From Streptomyces spectabilis (GTDB taxonomy: Bacteria; Actinomycetota; Actinomycetes; Streptomycetales; Streptomycetaceae): 64,000 bases of DNA. This document shows, one piece after another, positions 26,522-35,911 of the stretch. Both the position numbers and the translations under genes were made by a program. Location of the stretch: the NCBI RefSeq assembly GCF_008704795.1, contig NZ_CP023690.1:3110501-3174500 (forward strand), written 5' to 3'. How positions within the stretch are numbered: the stretch's first letter is position 1; each line of letters starts with the position of its first letter. The notes under the pieces are model-generated. The model made no database searches. It was not told where the DNA came from and worked only from the letters and a program-made list of their open reading frames with translations.

Positions 26522-27700
26522 ATGACTAGCCCACGCGCTGTGCGGGCGGCCCGGCGCCGCCGCCTCGCCCCCGAGGCCGGCCGCTCCAACGCCCTGCACC
26601 CGGGCGCCTGGTGGCTGTGGGCCCTCGGGCTCGCCACGGCCGCGTCCCGCACCACGAACCCGCTGCTCATCGGGTTGCTCATCGGGGTCGCCGGATACGT
26701 CGTCGCGGCCCGGCGCACCTCCGCGCCGTGGGCGCGCGCGTACGGGGCGTTCGTGAAGATCGCCCTGTTCGTCATCGGCATCCGCCTGGTCTTCGCCGTG
26801 TTCCTCGGCTCGCCGATCCCGGGCACCCACCTCATCGTGACGCTGCCGGAGGTGCCGCTTCCGGACTGGGCCCAGGGGGTGCGGATCGGCGGCCGCGTCA
26901 CCGCGGAGGGCGTGGTGTTCGCACTGTACGACGGGGTGCGCCTCGCGGGCCTGCTGATCTGCGTGGGCGCCGCGAACGCCCTGGCAAGCCCGGCCCGGCT
27001 CCTCAAGTCCCTGCCCGGCGCCCTGTACGAGGCGGGCGTCGCCGTGGTCGTCGCGATGACGTTCGCGCCGAACCTGATCGCCGACGTCCAGCGGCTGCGC
27101 GCCGCCCGCCGGCTGCGCGGGCGCCCGGACCGCGGGGTGCGCGGCCTCCTCCAGGTCGGCCTGCCCGTCCTGGAGGGCGCCCTCGAACGGTCCGTGGCCC
27201 TTGCCGCCGCGATGGACGCGCGCGGCTTCGGGCGCACCGCCGCCGTGCCCGCGCGGGTGCGCAGGACCACGGCGGCCCTGACGCTCGGCGGCCTGATCGG
27301 CGTGTGCGCGGGGACGTACGGACTGCTCACCGCGGACGGCGGGACGTACGGACTGCCGGTGCTCGGCGCCGGGCTCGCCGCCGCGCTCGGCGGTCTGTGG
27401 CTCGGCGGCCGGCGCGCGGTGCGCACCCGCTACCGGCCCGACGTGTGGGGCCTGCGCGCCTGGCTCGTCGCCGGGTCGGGGGCCGCCGTCGCGGCCCTGA
27501 TGATCGCCGCGAGTTCGTCCGGGGCGAGCGAGCTGCACCCCGGCGTGGTCCCGCTGGTCGCGCCCGAGCTGCCGCTGTGGCCCGCCGCGGCGATCCTGAT
27601 CGGCCTGCTCCCGGCGCTCGTCGCGCCGGTGCCGCCGCCCGCGCAGGCCCCCGTCCCCCGCCCGTCCCGGGGCGCCGCCGCCGAGGAGCAGAGCCCATGA
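26522..27700 (+). CDS. ECF transporter transmembrane (T, CbiQ-like) component
   Basis: 392 residues with about 5-8 hydrophobic helices. The cytoplasmic coupling signatures of T components are present: RLRAARRLRGR and AAAMDARGFGRT (two Ala-Arg motifs that bind the ATPases). An extra hydrophobic C-terminal region (about 245-370) extends beyond the usual T-component length of about 270. It couples ATP hydrolysis by the downstream ABC protein to substrate passage through the S component. The gene lies 15 bp after the surface protein gene and overlaps the ATPase start (ATGA). Confidence 0.9.
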   Translation: MTSPRAVRAARRRRLAPEAGRSNALHPGAWWLWALGLATAASRTTNPLLIGLLIGVAGYVVAARRTSAPWARAYGAFVKIALFVIGIRLVFAVFLGSPIPGTHLIVTLPEVPLPDWAQGVRIGGRVTAEGVVFALYDGVRLAGLLICVGAANALASPARLLKSLPGALYEAGVAVVVAMTFAPNLIADVQRLRAARRLRGRPDRGVRGLLQVGLPVLEGALERSVALAAAMDARGFGRTAAVPARVRRTTAALTLGGLIGVCAGTYGLLTADGGTYGLPVLGAGLAAALGGLWLGGRRAVRTRYRPDVWGLRAWLVAGSGAAVAALMIAASSSGASELHPGVVPLVAPELPLWPAAAILIGLLPALVAPVPPPAQAPVPRPSRGAAAEEQSP

Positions 27701-29397
27701 CCATGATCCGGTTCGAGGACGTCTCCGTACGGTACGAGGGCACGGCACGCCCCACCGTCGACCACGTGGACCTGGCCGTCCCCGAGGGCGAGCTGGTCCT
27801 GGTGGTCGGCTCCTCCGGGGTCGGCAAGTCCACGCTGCTCGGCACCGTCAGCGGGCTCGTGCCGCACTTCACCGGCGGCACGCTGCGCGGCCGGGTGACC
27901 GTGGCGGGCCGCGACACCCGCACCCACAAGCCGCGCGAGCTGGCCGACGTGGTCGGCACGGTGGGCCAGGACCCCCTGGCCCACTTCGTGACGGACACGG
28001 TGGAGGACGAGCTGGCGTACGGCATGGAGTCGCTCGGCCTCGCGCCGGACGTGATGCGCCGCCGCGTCGAGGAGACCCTGGACCTGCTCGGCCTCGCCGA
28101 CCTGCGGGACCGGCCCATCACCACCCTGTCCGGCGGCCAGCAGCAGCGCGTCGCCATCGGCTCCGTCCTCACCCCGCACCCGAAGGTCCTGGTCCTCGAC
28201 GAGCCGACGTCCGCGCTCGACCCGGCGGCGGCCGAGGAGGTCCTGGCCGTCCTCCAGCGCCTGGTCCACGACCTGGGCACCACGGTCCTGATGGCCGAGC
28301 ACCGTCTGGAGCGGGTCGTGCAGTACGCCGACCAGGTGCTGCTCCTGCCCTCGCCCGGCGCGGCGCCCGTCCTGGGCGACCCGGCCGAGCTGATGGCCGT
28401 CTCGCCGGTGTACCCGCCCGTCGTGGCCCTCGGCCGCCTCGCCGGGCTCACCCCGCTGCCGCTGACCGTGCGGGACGCCCGCCGCAAGGCGGCCGGCCTG
28501 CGCGAGCGGCTCGACGGCGTCACCCCGCCGGAGCGGGGCGCGGCGCCCGCCGCCCCCGAGGAGCGGGACGCGGCCCCCGCGGGGCGGTGGTGGCGGCGGG
28601 GGCGGAAGGAGCCCGCGCACCAGGGCGCGGCCGCGACCGGCGCGCGGGTCCAGGGGCTCGCGGTGCGCCGGGGGCGCGTCGAGGCGCTGCGGCGCGTCGA
28701 CCTGAGCGTGGCGCCGGGCGAGACCATCGCGCTGATGGGCCGCAACGGCGCGGGCAAGTCCACGCTCCTGTCCACCCTGGTGGGCCTGCTGCCGCCGACG
28801 GCGGGAACGGTCCGCGTCGGCGGCGCGGCCCCGCACCGCACCGCACCGCGCGAGCTGATCCGCCGCGTCGGCCTCGTCCCGCAGGAGCCGCGCGACCTGC
28901 TGTACGCGGACACGGTCGCGGCCGAGTGCGCCGCCGCCGACCACGACGCCGAGGCGCCCGCGGGCAGCTGCCGCGACCTGGTGGCGGAGCTGCTCCCGGG
29001 CATCGCCGACGACACCCACCCGAGGGACCTGTCGGAGGGCCAGCGCCTGGCCCTCGCCCTCGCGATCGTCCTCACGGCCCGCCCGCCGCTGCTGCTCCTC
29101 GACGAGCCGACCCGCGGCCTGGACTACGCGGCCAAGGCCCGCCTGGTCACGATCCTGCGCGGGCTCGCCGCCGAGGGCCACGCGATCGTCCTCGCCACGC
29201 ACGACGTGGAGCTGGCGGCCGAGCTGGCGCACCGGGTGGTGATCCTCGCCGACGGCGAGGTCGTCGCCGACGGCCCCACCGCGGAGGTCGTCGTGTCGTC
29301 CCCGGCCTTCGCTCCCCAGGTCACCAAGGTGCTCGCACCGCAGCGTTGGCTCACTGTGGCCCAGGTACGAGATGCCCTGGAGGATTTGGATGGGTGA
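27697..29397 (+). CDS. ECF transporter double ATPase (A1-A2 fusion)
   Basis: 566 residues containing two ABC nucleotide-binding domains. Domain 1 (about 1-235) has Walker A GSSGVGKST, signature LSGGQQQR and Walker B VLVLDEPTSALD. Domain 2 (about 310-550) has Walker A GRNGAGKST, a variant signature LSEGQRLA and Walker B LLLLDEPTRGLD. The linker (about 265-305) is Pro/Ala/Arg-rich. It supplies ATP-driven energy for the T and S components. ATG 27697 overlaps the T gene stop and has the RBS GAGGAG. Confidence 0.95.
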   Translation: MTMIRFEDVSVRYEGTARPTVDHVDLAVPEGELVLVVGSSGVGKSTLLGTVSGLVPHFTGGTLRGRVTVAGRDTRTHKPRELADVVGTVGQDPLAHFVTDTVEDELAYGMESLGLAPDVMRRRVEETLDLLGLADLRDRPITTLSGGQQQRVAIGSVLTPHPKVLVLDEPTSALDPAAAEEVLAVLQRLVHDLGTTVLMAEHRLERVVQYADQVLLLPSPGAAPVLGDPAELMAVSPVYPPVVALGRLAGLTPLPLTVRDARRKAAGLRERLDGVTPPERGAAPAAPEERDAAPAGRWWRRGRKEPAHQGAAATGARVQGLAVRRGRVEALRRVDLSVAPGETIALMGRNGAGKSTLLSTLVGLLPPTAGTVRVGGAAPHRTAPRELIRRVGLVPQEPRDLLYADTVAAECAAADHDAEAPAGSCRDLVAELLPGIADDTHPRDLSEGQRLALALAIVLTARPPLLLLDEPTRGLDYAAKARLVTILRGLAAEGHAIVLATHDVELAAELAHRVVILADGEVVADGPTAEVVVSSPAFAPQVTKVLAPQRWLTVAQVRDALEDLDG

Positions 29398-30280
29398 GGG
29401 AAGGAGCGCCCCTGAGGGGCGCGGGGAACTGCGCGACCAGCCCCCGACGACCCGCGGAGAACAAAACGCCCAGGTACGCCCCATAAGGCTTGGCCCCCGC
29501 TCCGTGGCCGCCCTGACCCTGGTGAGCGCCATCGGCGTGGCGGCCTTCGGCTGGCCCCTGCTCGCAGGACCCGAGTCGGAGCTGAGCGCCCACGCGCAGG
29601 ACGCGCCATGGCTGTTCGCGGCCCTGCTCCCCCTGCTGGTAGGCATCGTCGTGGCAACGATCTCGGACGTCGGCCTGGACGCGAAGGCCATCGCGATGCT
29701 GGGGGTGCTCGCCGCCGCCGGGGCCGCGCTGCGGCCGCTCGGGGCGGGCACGGCGGGTATCGAGCCGATGTTCTTCCTGATGGTGTTGAGCGGGCGCGTG
29801 CTCGGGCCCGGCTTCGGGTTCGTGCTCGGTGCCGTGTCGATGTTCGCCTCGGCGCTGCTCACCGGGGGCGTCGGCCCCTGGATGCCGTTCCAGATGCTCT
29901 CCATGGGGTGGGTGTGCATGGGCGCGGGGCTGCTTCCGGGCGCCGACTCCCTGCGCGGCCGCCGTGAGCTGTGGCTGCTCGGCGCGTACGGGGCGATGGC
30001 CTCCGTCCTGTACGGGACCGTGATGAACCTCCACGGCTGGCCCTACCTCTCCGGGCTCGCCACCGGCGTCTCCTTCGTCCCCGGCGACGCGGTGGGCGAC
30101 AACCTGACCCGCTTCCTCGCGTACTGCCTGGCCACCTCCCTGGGCTGGGACCTGCCGCGGGCGGTGCTCACCGTCGTGCTGAGCCTGGCGCTCGGCCCGG
30201 CCGTCCTGAAGGCGCTGCGCCGGGCCACGCGGCGGGCCGCGTTCGAGGCGCCGGTCACATTCGAGGCCCCGCGGCCGTGA
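29390..30280 (+). CDS. ECF transporter substrate-binding (S) component, CbrT-like
   Basis: Up to 296 residues with six hydrophobic helices (from about residue 37). MFFLMVLSGRVLGPGFGFVLG and MPFQMLSMGWVCMGAGLLPG are typical of S components of the CbrT-like predicted cobalamin group in actinobacteria. ATG 29390 has GGAGG 6 nt upstream and overlaps the ATPase stop, but the first 35 codons run through a dispersed Streptomyces repeat (29405-29442). GTG 29504, just before helix 1, is an alternative start giving 258 residues. Ligand assignment to a cobalamin is inference from the family and from the surface proteins. Confidence 0.85.
   Translation: MGEGRSAPEGRGELRDQPPTTRGEQNAQVRPIRLGPRSVAALTLVSAIGVAAFGWPLLAGPESELSAHAQDAPWLFAALLPLLVGIVVATISDVGLDAKAIAMLGVLAAAGAALRPLGAGTAGIEPMFFLMVLSGRVLGPGFGFVLGAVSMFASALLTGGVGPWMPFQMLSMGWVCMGAGLLPGADSLRGRRELWLLGAYGAMASVLYGTVMNLHGWPYLSGLATGVSFVPGDAVGDNLTRFLAYCLATSLGWDLPRAVLTVVLSLALGPAVLKALRRATRRAAFEAPVTFEAPRP
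29405..29442 (+). repeat. Dispersed GCGGGGAACTGCGCG repeat, copy 1
   Basis: GCGCCCCTGAGGGGCGCGGG followed by GAACTGCGCGACCAGCC. Copies 2 and 3 are at 42004 and 45207. Each contains a GCGCCCC-n-GGGGCGC hairpin. Here the repeat begins 8 bp after the ATPase stop and lies within the longest possible S-component reading frame. Confidence 0.85.
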
Positions 30281-30630
30281 ACGGCCTTGTGCGTTCTGTG
30301 ATGAAACAGGGGGGTGGGCGGTGAGCCGCCCCACAGGACTTTGGTCCTCTACTACCGGCCCCCGTAGCCGCGATCCCCTGTCACGTACACGCCAATCTAC
30401 GCGCTGACCTGCGGATTGAGAGCCAGATCACACCGGGGCCCTTCGTCCTCGGTGCGAGTGCCACTAGTAAGAGGGGTCATTGCGGCGGCGTAACAGCCCT
30501 GCTTCTCTGGATGAGTCGCACGGCGCCGACCGGCCACTCACGGCCTCGGCGCCGACGCATTGCCCCCGCTCCCACGGAGCCGGCGCGGCAAGCGCCCGCG
30601 ACCGTCCTGTACCCGACCGGAAGGTCCTCT
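30281..30630 (+). other. Leader region of the transglycosylase gene
   Basis: 350 bp without a gene. It holds a possible hairpin (GGGCGG...CCGCCC near 30313-30333) after the ECF operon and the presumed promoter and leader of the transglycosylase gene. I looked for the c-di-AMP (ydaO) riboswitch often found before Streptomyces wall hydrolase genes and could not recognise it. An in-frame upstream ATG at 30511 is possible but would bury the signal peptide. Confidence 0.4.
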
Positions 30631-31038
30631 GTGTCCGTCACGCTCCTCCGCCGCATCACGCCCAAGAAGGCCCTCGTCGGCGGTGTCCTCGCCGCCGCCA
30701 CCACTGGCATGGTCTTCGCCGCGGCCCCCGCTCAGGCCGCACCGGCGTCCGACTCGGCCAAGGCCGTGGCGCAGCGAGTGATCAGCGACGCCGGCCAGTT
30801 CCAGTGCTTCGACAAGATCGTCTCCCACGAGAGCGGCTGGAACGTCACCGCCACGAACTCCTCGTCCGGCGCCTACGGCCTGGTCCAGGCCCTGCCCGGC
30901 TCGAAGATGGCCTCGGCCGGCGCCGACTGGAAGACCAACGCCGAGACCCAGATCAAGTGGGGCCACTCGTACATGAAGGAGCGCTACGGCAGCCCCTGTG
31001 GCGCGTGGAGCCACTGGCAGGCCAACGGCTGGTACTGA
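30631..31038 (+). CDS. Secreted lysozyme-like transglycosylase
   Basis: 135 residues: signal peptide (ALVGGVLAAATTGMVFAAAPAQA) and a compact catalytic domain FDKIVSHESGWNVTATN...SGAYGLVQALPGSKM...YMKERYGSPCGAWSHWQANGWY. The Glu in SHESGW is the expected general acid, and GAYGLVQ matches the SLT/lysozyme-like fold. It cleaves peptidoglycan glycan strands outside the cell. GTG 31 nt after GACCGG has GGAAGG upstream. No LysM domain is present, unlike many relatives. Confidence 0.88.
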   Translation: MSVTLLRRITPKKALVGGVLAAATTGMVFAAAPAQAAPASDSAKAVAQRVISDAGQFQCFDKIVSHESGWNVTATNSSSGAYGLVQALPGSKMASAGADWKTNAETQIKWGHSYMKERYGSPCGAWSHWQANGWY

Positions 31039-31066
31039 GCCTGGCCCCTGGGCCTCGAGCAGCGAA

Positions 31067-31101
31067 GGCGGTCACCCCCTCGGCGGGGGTGGCCGCCTTT
31101 T
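31067..31101 (+). terminator. Intrinsic terminator with T-run
   Basis: GGCGGTCACCCCC (31067-31079) pairs with GGGGGTGGCCGCC (31085-31097) with one mismatch and is followed by TTTT. It ends the transglycosylase transcript. Confidence 0.8.
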
Positions 31102-31151
31102 CGCGTTGCGCGGCTCTTCCCCGCCCACCCGCCCCTTCATCGCGCTGCGCG

Positions 31152-31290
31152 CTCGTCCTCAAACGCCGGACGGGCTGAAAGTCTCCGGTGCACGCTGGAT
31201 CTCGTCTGCGGCTCCGCACAGGTCCGCGGTCCGCGGACGACATGCGGTCCGCACCGGCACCATTCAGCCCGTCCGGCGTTTGAGGACGAG
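31152..31290. repeat. Dispersed inverted repeat, copy B
   Basis: Arms 31152-31178 and 31264-31290 are the same 27-bp sequences as in copy A, extended by one base inward. It lies between convergent genes (transglycosylase and fadA5). The interior repeats GGATCTCGTC and CCGCACCGG of copy A. Confidence 0.85.
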
Positions 31291-31315
31291 GCGCGGAGCG
31301 CCGATGAAGGCCGGG

Positions 31316-32572
<1,257 letters not shown>

Positions 32573-32671
32573 TCAGCAGTCTGCTGAGCCCCACCCCCGT
32601 CCCGCAAGGGGTGTGCACACAACCCGGCCCACCGCGCACACAACGAACTCCCCCGCGAGCCTTGCCACTTG

Positions 32672-32685
32672 TAGAACCGGTTACT
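32672..32685. promoter_or_regulatory. Second KstR-like site upstream of cyp125
   Basis: TAGAACCGGTTACT has the full AACnnGTT core and differs from the consensus only at the last base. It lies 138 bp upstream of the cyp125 start. The 337-bp divergent gap (32486-32822) otherwise shows only promoter-like AT-richer patches. Confidence 0.5.
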
Positions 32686-32822
32686 ACGGTCGAGCCATCT
32701 CCTGATGCCCCGTCAGACCGCACCCCCGGACAGCACCACCGGCCCCCCGCACTCCCAGACCACGCCGCACCACCAGTTCAAGCGCAGCCGCACACCCCCG
32801 TGCCGACCGCCTGGAGCTCCCG

Positions 32823-34067
32823 ATGCCCTGCCCCGCGCTGCCCGACGGGTTCGACTTCACCGACCCGGACGTCCTCCAAGACCGCGTGCCCTTCCCGGAG
32901 TTCGCGCGCCTTCGGCAGGTGGAGCCGGTGCGCTGGGTGGCGCAGCGGCGCGGGATATCCGGCTACGACGACACGGGCTACTGGGCCGTGACCCGGCACG
33001 CCGACGTCAAGCACGTCTCCACGCACCCCGAGCTGTTCTCCTCGAACCTCAACACCGCGATCATCCGCTTCAACGAGACGATCAGCCGCGACCAGATCGA
33101 GGCCCAGAAGCTGATCATGCTCAACATGGACCCGCCCGAGCACACCCGGGTCCGCCAGATCGTGCAGCGCGGCTTCACGCCCCGTGCCATCCGGTCCCTG
33201 GAGGACGCCCTGCGCACGCGCGCCCACGGGATCGCCCGCACCGCCCTGGAGGGCGCGCGGCCCGACGGCGGGTTCGACTTCGTCACCGGCGTCGCGTGCG
33301 AGCTGCCCCTCCAGGCCATCGCCGAGCTGATCGGCGTCCCCCAGGAGGACCGCTCCAAGATCTTCGACTGGTCCAACAAGATGGCGGCGTACGACGATCC
33401 GGAGTACGCGATCACCGAGGAGGTCGGCACCGAGGCCGCCATGGAGATCGTCTCGTACGCGATGAACCTCGCCGTCGCCCGCAAGGAGTGCCCGGCCGAG
33501 GACATCGTGAGCCGGCTCGTCGCGGCGGAGGACGAGGGGAACCTCTCCTCCGACGAGTTCGGGTTCTTCGTGATCCTGCTCGCCGTCGCGGGCAACGAGA
33601 CCACCCGCAACGCCATCACCCACGGCATGCACGCCTTCCTCACCCACCCCGACCAGTGGGAGCTGTTCAAGCGGGAGCGGCCCCGGACCACCGCCGAGGA
33701 GATCGTGCGCTGGGCCACGCCCGTGGTCTCCTTCCAGCGCACGGCCACCGAGGACACCGAGCTGGGCGGCGCCCGGATCAAGCGGGGCGACCGCGTCGGC
33801 ATCTTCTACTCCTCGGCCAACCACGACCCCGAGGTCTTCGAGGACCCCGGCGCGTTCGACATCACCCGGGACCCGAACCCCCACCTCGGCTTCGGCGGCG
33901 GCGGCCCGCACTTCTGCCTCGGCAAGTCCCTCGCGGTCCTGGAGATCGACCTCATCTTCAACGCCGTCGCCGAGGCGATGCCGAACCTGAGGCTCGCCGG
34001 CGACCCGCGCCGCCTCCGCTCGGCCTGGCTCAACGGGGTCAAGGAGCTCCAGGTCAGCACCCGCTGA
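32823..34067 (+). CDS. cyp125: Cytochrome P450 CYP125 family, steroid C26(27)-monooxygenase
   Basis: 414 residues. I-helix AGNETTR (256-262), ExxR at E293-R296 in EEIVRWATPV, and the haem loop FGGGGPHFCLG with Cys365. Long blocks recall mycobacterial CYP125: THPDQWELFKRERP, IFYSSANHDPEVF, LNGVKELQV. CYP125 hydroxylates and further oxidises the terminal methyl carbon of cholesterol or cholestenone, starting side-chain degradation. It is cytoplasmic and needs a ferredoxin; a coupled 3Fe-4S ferredoxin is encoded at 20447. A GGAG lies before ATG 32823. It is divergent from fadA5 with KstR-like operators between them. Confidence 0.92.
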   Translation: MPCPALPDGFDFTDPDVLQDRVPFPEFARLRQVEPVRWVAQRRGISGYDDTGYWAVTRHADVKHVSTHPELFSSNLNTAIIRFNETISRDQIEAQKLIMLNMDPPEHTRVRQIVQRGFTPRAIRSLEDALRTRAHGIARTALEGARPDGGFDFVTGVACELPLQAIAELIGVPQEDRSKIFDWSNKMAAYDDPEYAITEEVGTEAAMEIVSYAMNLAVARKECPAEDIVSRLVAAEDEGNLSSDEFGFFVILLAVAGNETTRNAITHGMHAFLTHPDQWELFKRERPRTTAEEIVRWATPVVSFQRTATEDTELGGARIKRGDRVGIFYSSANHDPEVFEDPGAFDITRDPNPHLGFGGGGPHFCLGKSLAVLEIDLIFNAVAEAMPNLRLAGDPRRLRSAWLNGVKELQVSTR

Positions 34068-34273
34068 CCGGGCCCCACGGGAGGCAGGGGCCCATCCCCT
34101 ACGCTCCGCCCCTGCCTCCCCTGGCCGTACCGCCCCGAACCCACCCCGAACCGTCCGTGGAATTCCGCCATATGTTCACGTGATCGGCAGAACGCGCCAA
34201 CGTTTTCGTCATGTACAGCGTCTTGGGAGGTGTACGCCGCCCTTCAAGAGCCTCAAGACTTCGAACGGAAACG

Positions 34274-35911
34274 GTGACCGTGGTCTCTGCCGACCTCTCG
34301 ATCGTTCCCACCGGCAGCAGCGCACCCACCGACCGGAAGGATCCCTTCCGAGCCTTCCGTTCCTTCTACCGGCGCCACCGCGTCCCCGTCCTCGCCACCG
34401 CGCCCACGCTTCCGCTGTACGCGGTCTGGGCCGCGTTCCTCGCCACCGGCGGCGGCGACCTCGCCGCGCAGCAGGCCTGGGCCCGCTTCGCGGACGACCA
34501 CGGCACGGCCGCGTACAGCCTGTTCTGGTACGGCGGCATGCACACCGCCAACTACAGCGTGATCTCGCCGTACTTGATGGCCGCGCTCGGCGTGAAGACC
34601 GTCACCGTGCTCTCCGGCGTCGCCGGTGCCTGGCTGGTCGCGCGGCTCATCGAGCGCGCCGGGGTGCGCCGCCCGCTCGCCCCCGCCGTGCTCGCCTCGC
34701 TCGCCGTGTGGTGCAACGTCGCCTCCGGGCGCACCACGTTCGCGCTCGGCCTCGCCTTCGGGCTCGGCGCCGTGCTCGCCCTGTGCGGCACCCGGCGCAC
34801 GGCCGTCGCGGTCCTGTGCTCGGCGCTCGCCACCATGGCGTCCCCGGTGGCGGGCCTGTTCCTGCTCGTGGCGGGCGCGGGCCATTTCTTCGTACGGGAC
34901 TGGGGCCGGGCCCTGGCGCTGCTCGTGCCGCCCGTGGTGGTCGTCGGCGTCACGACCGTGCTCTTCCCCTTCAAGGGCGAGCACCTGATGTGGGCGGACC
35001 GGGTGTTCCCACCGGTCTTCTTCAGCCTCGTCCTGATCGTCGCGGGGCCGCGCGAGTGGCGGGTGCTGCGCCGGGCCGCGGGCGTGTACGCGGCCGGGAC
35101 CGTCCTGACGTACCTCATCCCCTCCCCGATCGGCACGAACGTGGAGCGGCTCGCCGAGCTGGTCGCGCCCGCCCTGCTGCTCGCCGCCCTGCTGACCCCG
35201 GCCCTTTCGGCGATGCGCCGTCTCGCGCTGGTCACGGCGCTCGTCCTGTCGACGGCGTGGGTGGCGCAGAAGACCGCCGACGACCTGGAGGTGTCGACGG
35301 TCGTCCCGGCGTGGGCCACCGACACGCACGGCGTGGTGAGCGCCCTGGAGCGGCTCGGCGCCGACCGGGGCCGCGTCGAGGTGGTCCCGGCCCGCAACCA
35401 CCGCGAGGCCACCGCGCTCGCCCCGTACGTGAACATGGCGCGCGGCTGGAACCGCCAGCTCGACATCGAGCGCGGCCGCCTCTTCTACGACGGCTCGTTC
35501 TCCGCCACCACCTACCGGGCCTGGCTCGACAAGTGGGCGGTCGGCTTCGTGGTCCTGCCCTCCGGGCGCCCGGACGGCCCTGCCGTGGACGAGGCCGCCC
35601 TCGTCAGGAGCCGCCCGGAGTGGCTGGAGCCGGCGTGGAAGGGCAAGCACTGGCAGGTCTTCCGGGTGAAGAACGCCGTCCCGATGGCGTCGGCCCCCGC
35701 CTCCGTGGTCCGCTCCTCCAGTACGGAGGTGGTGGTGCGGGTCCCGGAGCGGGGGCCTGTGACGGTGCGCGTCGTGTACTCGCCGTGGCTGCGGGCCGAG
35801 GGCGCGTGTCTGGCGAAGGAGGGCGACTTCACCCGGCTCACCGTGCCCGCGCCCGGCACCTACACGATCAGCTCGGGGTACGGTCGCCCGGCGCGTCCCG
35901 CGAACTGCTGA
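34274..35911 (+). CDS. Large integral membrane protein, unknown function
   Basis: About 545 residues. After a polar N-terminus there are about ten hydrophobic helices (residues about 35-370), then an extracytoplasmic-looking C-terminal domain of about 170 residues (VVPARNHREATALAPYVNMARGWNRQLD ... TYTISSGYG). The layout resembles GT-C-type envelope enzymes, but no catalytic Asp motif is evident. GTG 34274 is chosen; ATG 34211 is also in frame, and neither has a strong RBS. The 3' end overlaps the convergent GT87/PAP2 gene by 44 bp. Confidence 0.75.
   Translation: MTVVSADLSIVPTGSSAPTDRKDPFRAFRSFYRRHRVPVLATAPTLPLYAVWAAFLATGGGDLAAQQAWARFADDHGTAAYSLFWYGGMHTANYSVISPYLMAALGVKTVTVLSGVAGAWLVARLIERAGVRRPLAPAVLASLAVWCNVASGRTTFALGLAFGLGAVLALCGTRRTAVAVLCSALATMASPVAGLFLLVAGAGHFFVRDWGRALALLVPPVVVVGVTTVLFPFKGEHLMWADRVFPPVFFSLVLIVAGPREWRVLRRAAGVYAAGTVLTYLIPSPIGTNVERLAELVAPALLLAALLTPALSAMRRLALVTALVLSTAWVAQKTADDLEVSTVVPAWATDTHGVVSALERLGADRGRVEVVPARNHREATALAPYVNMARGWNRQLDIERGRLFYDGSFSATTYRAWLDKWAVGFVVLPSGRPDGPAVDEAALVRSRPEWLEPAWKGKHWQVFRVKNAVPMASAPASVVRSSSTEVVVRVPERGPVTVRVVYSPWLRAEGACLAKEGDFTRLTVPAPGTYTISSGYGRPARPANC

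Noticed and set aside
30281..30630. c-di-AMP (ydaO) riboswitch before the transglycosylase
   Set aside because: Position fits the expectation for wall hydrolases in Streptomyces, but I could not identify the conserved sequence elements.
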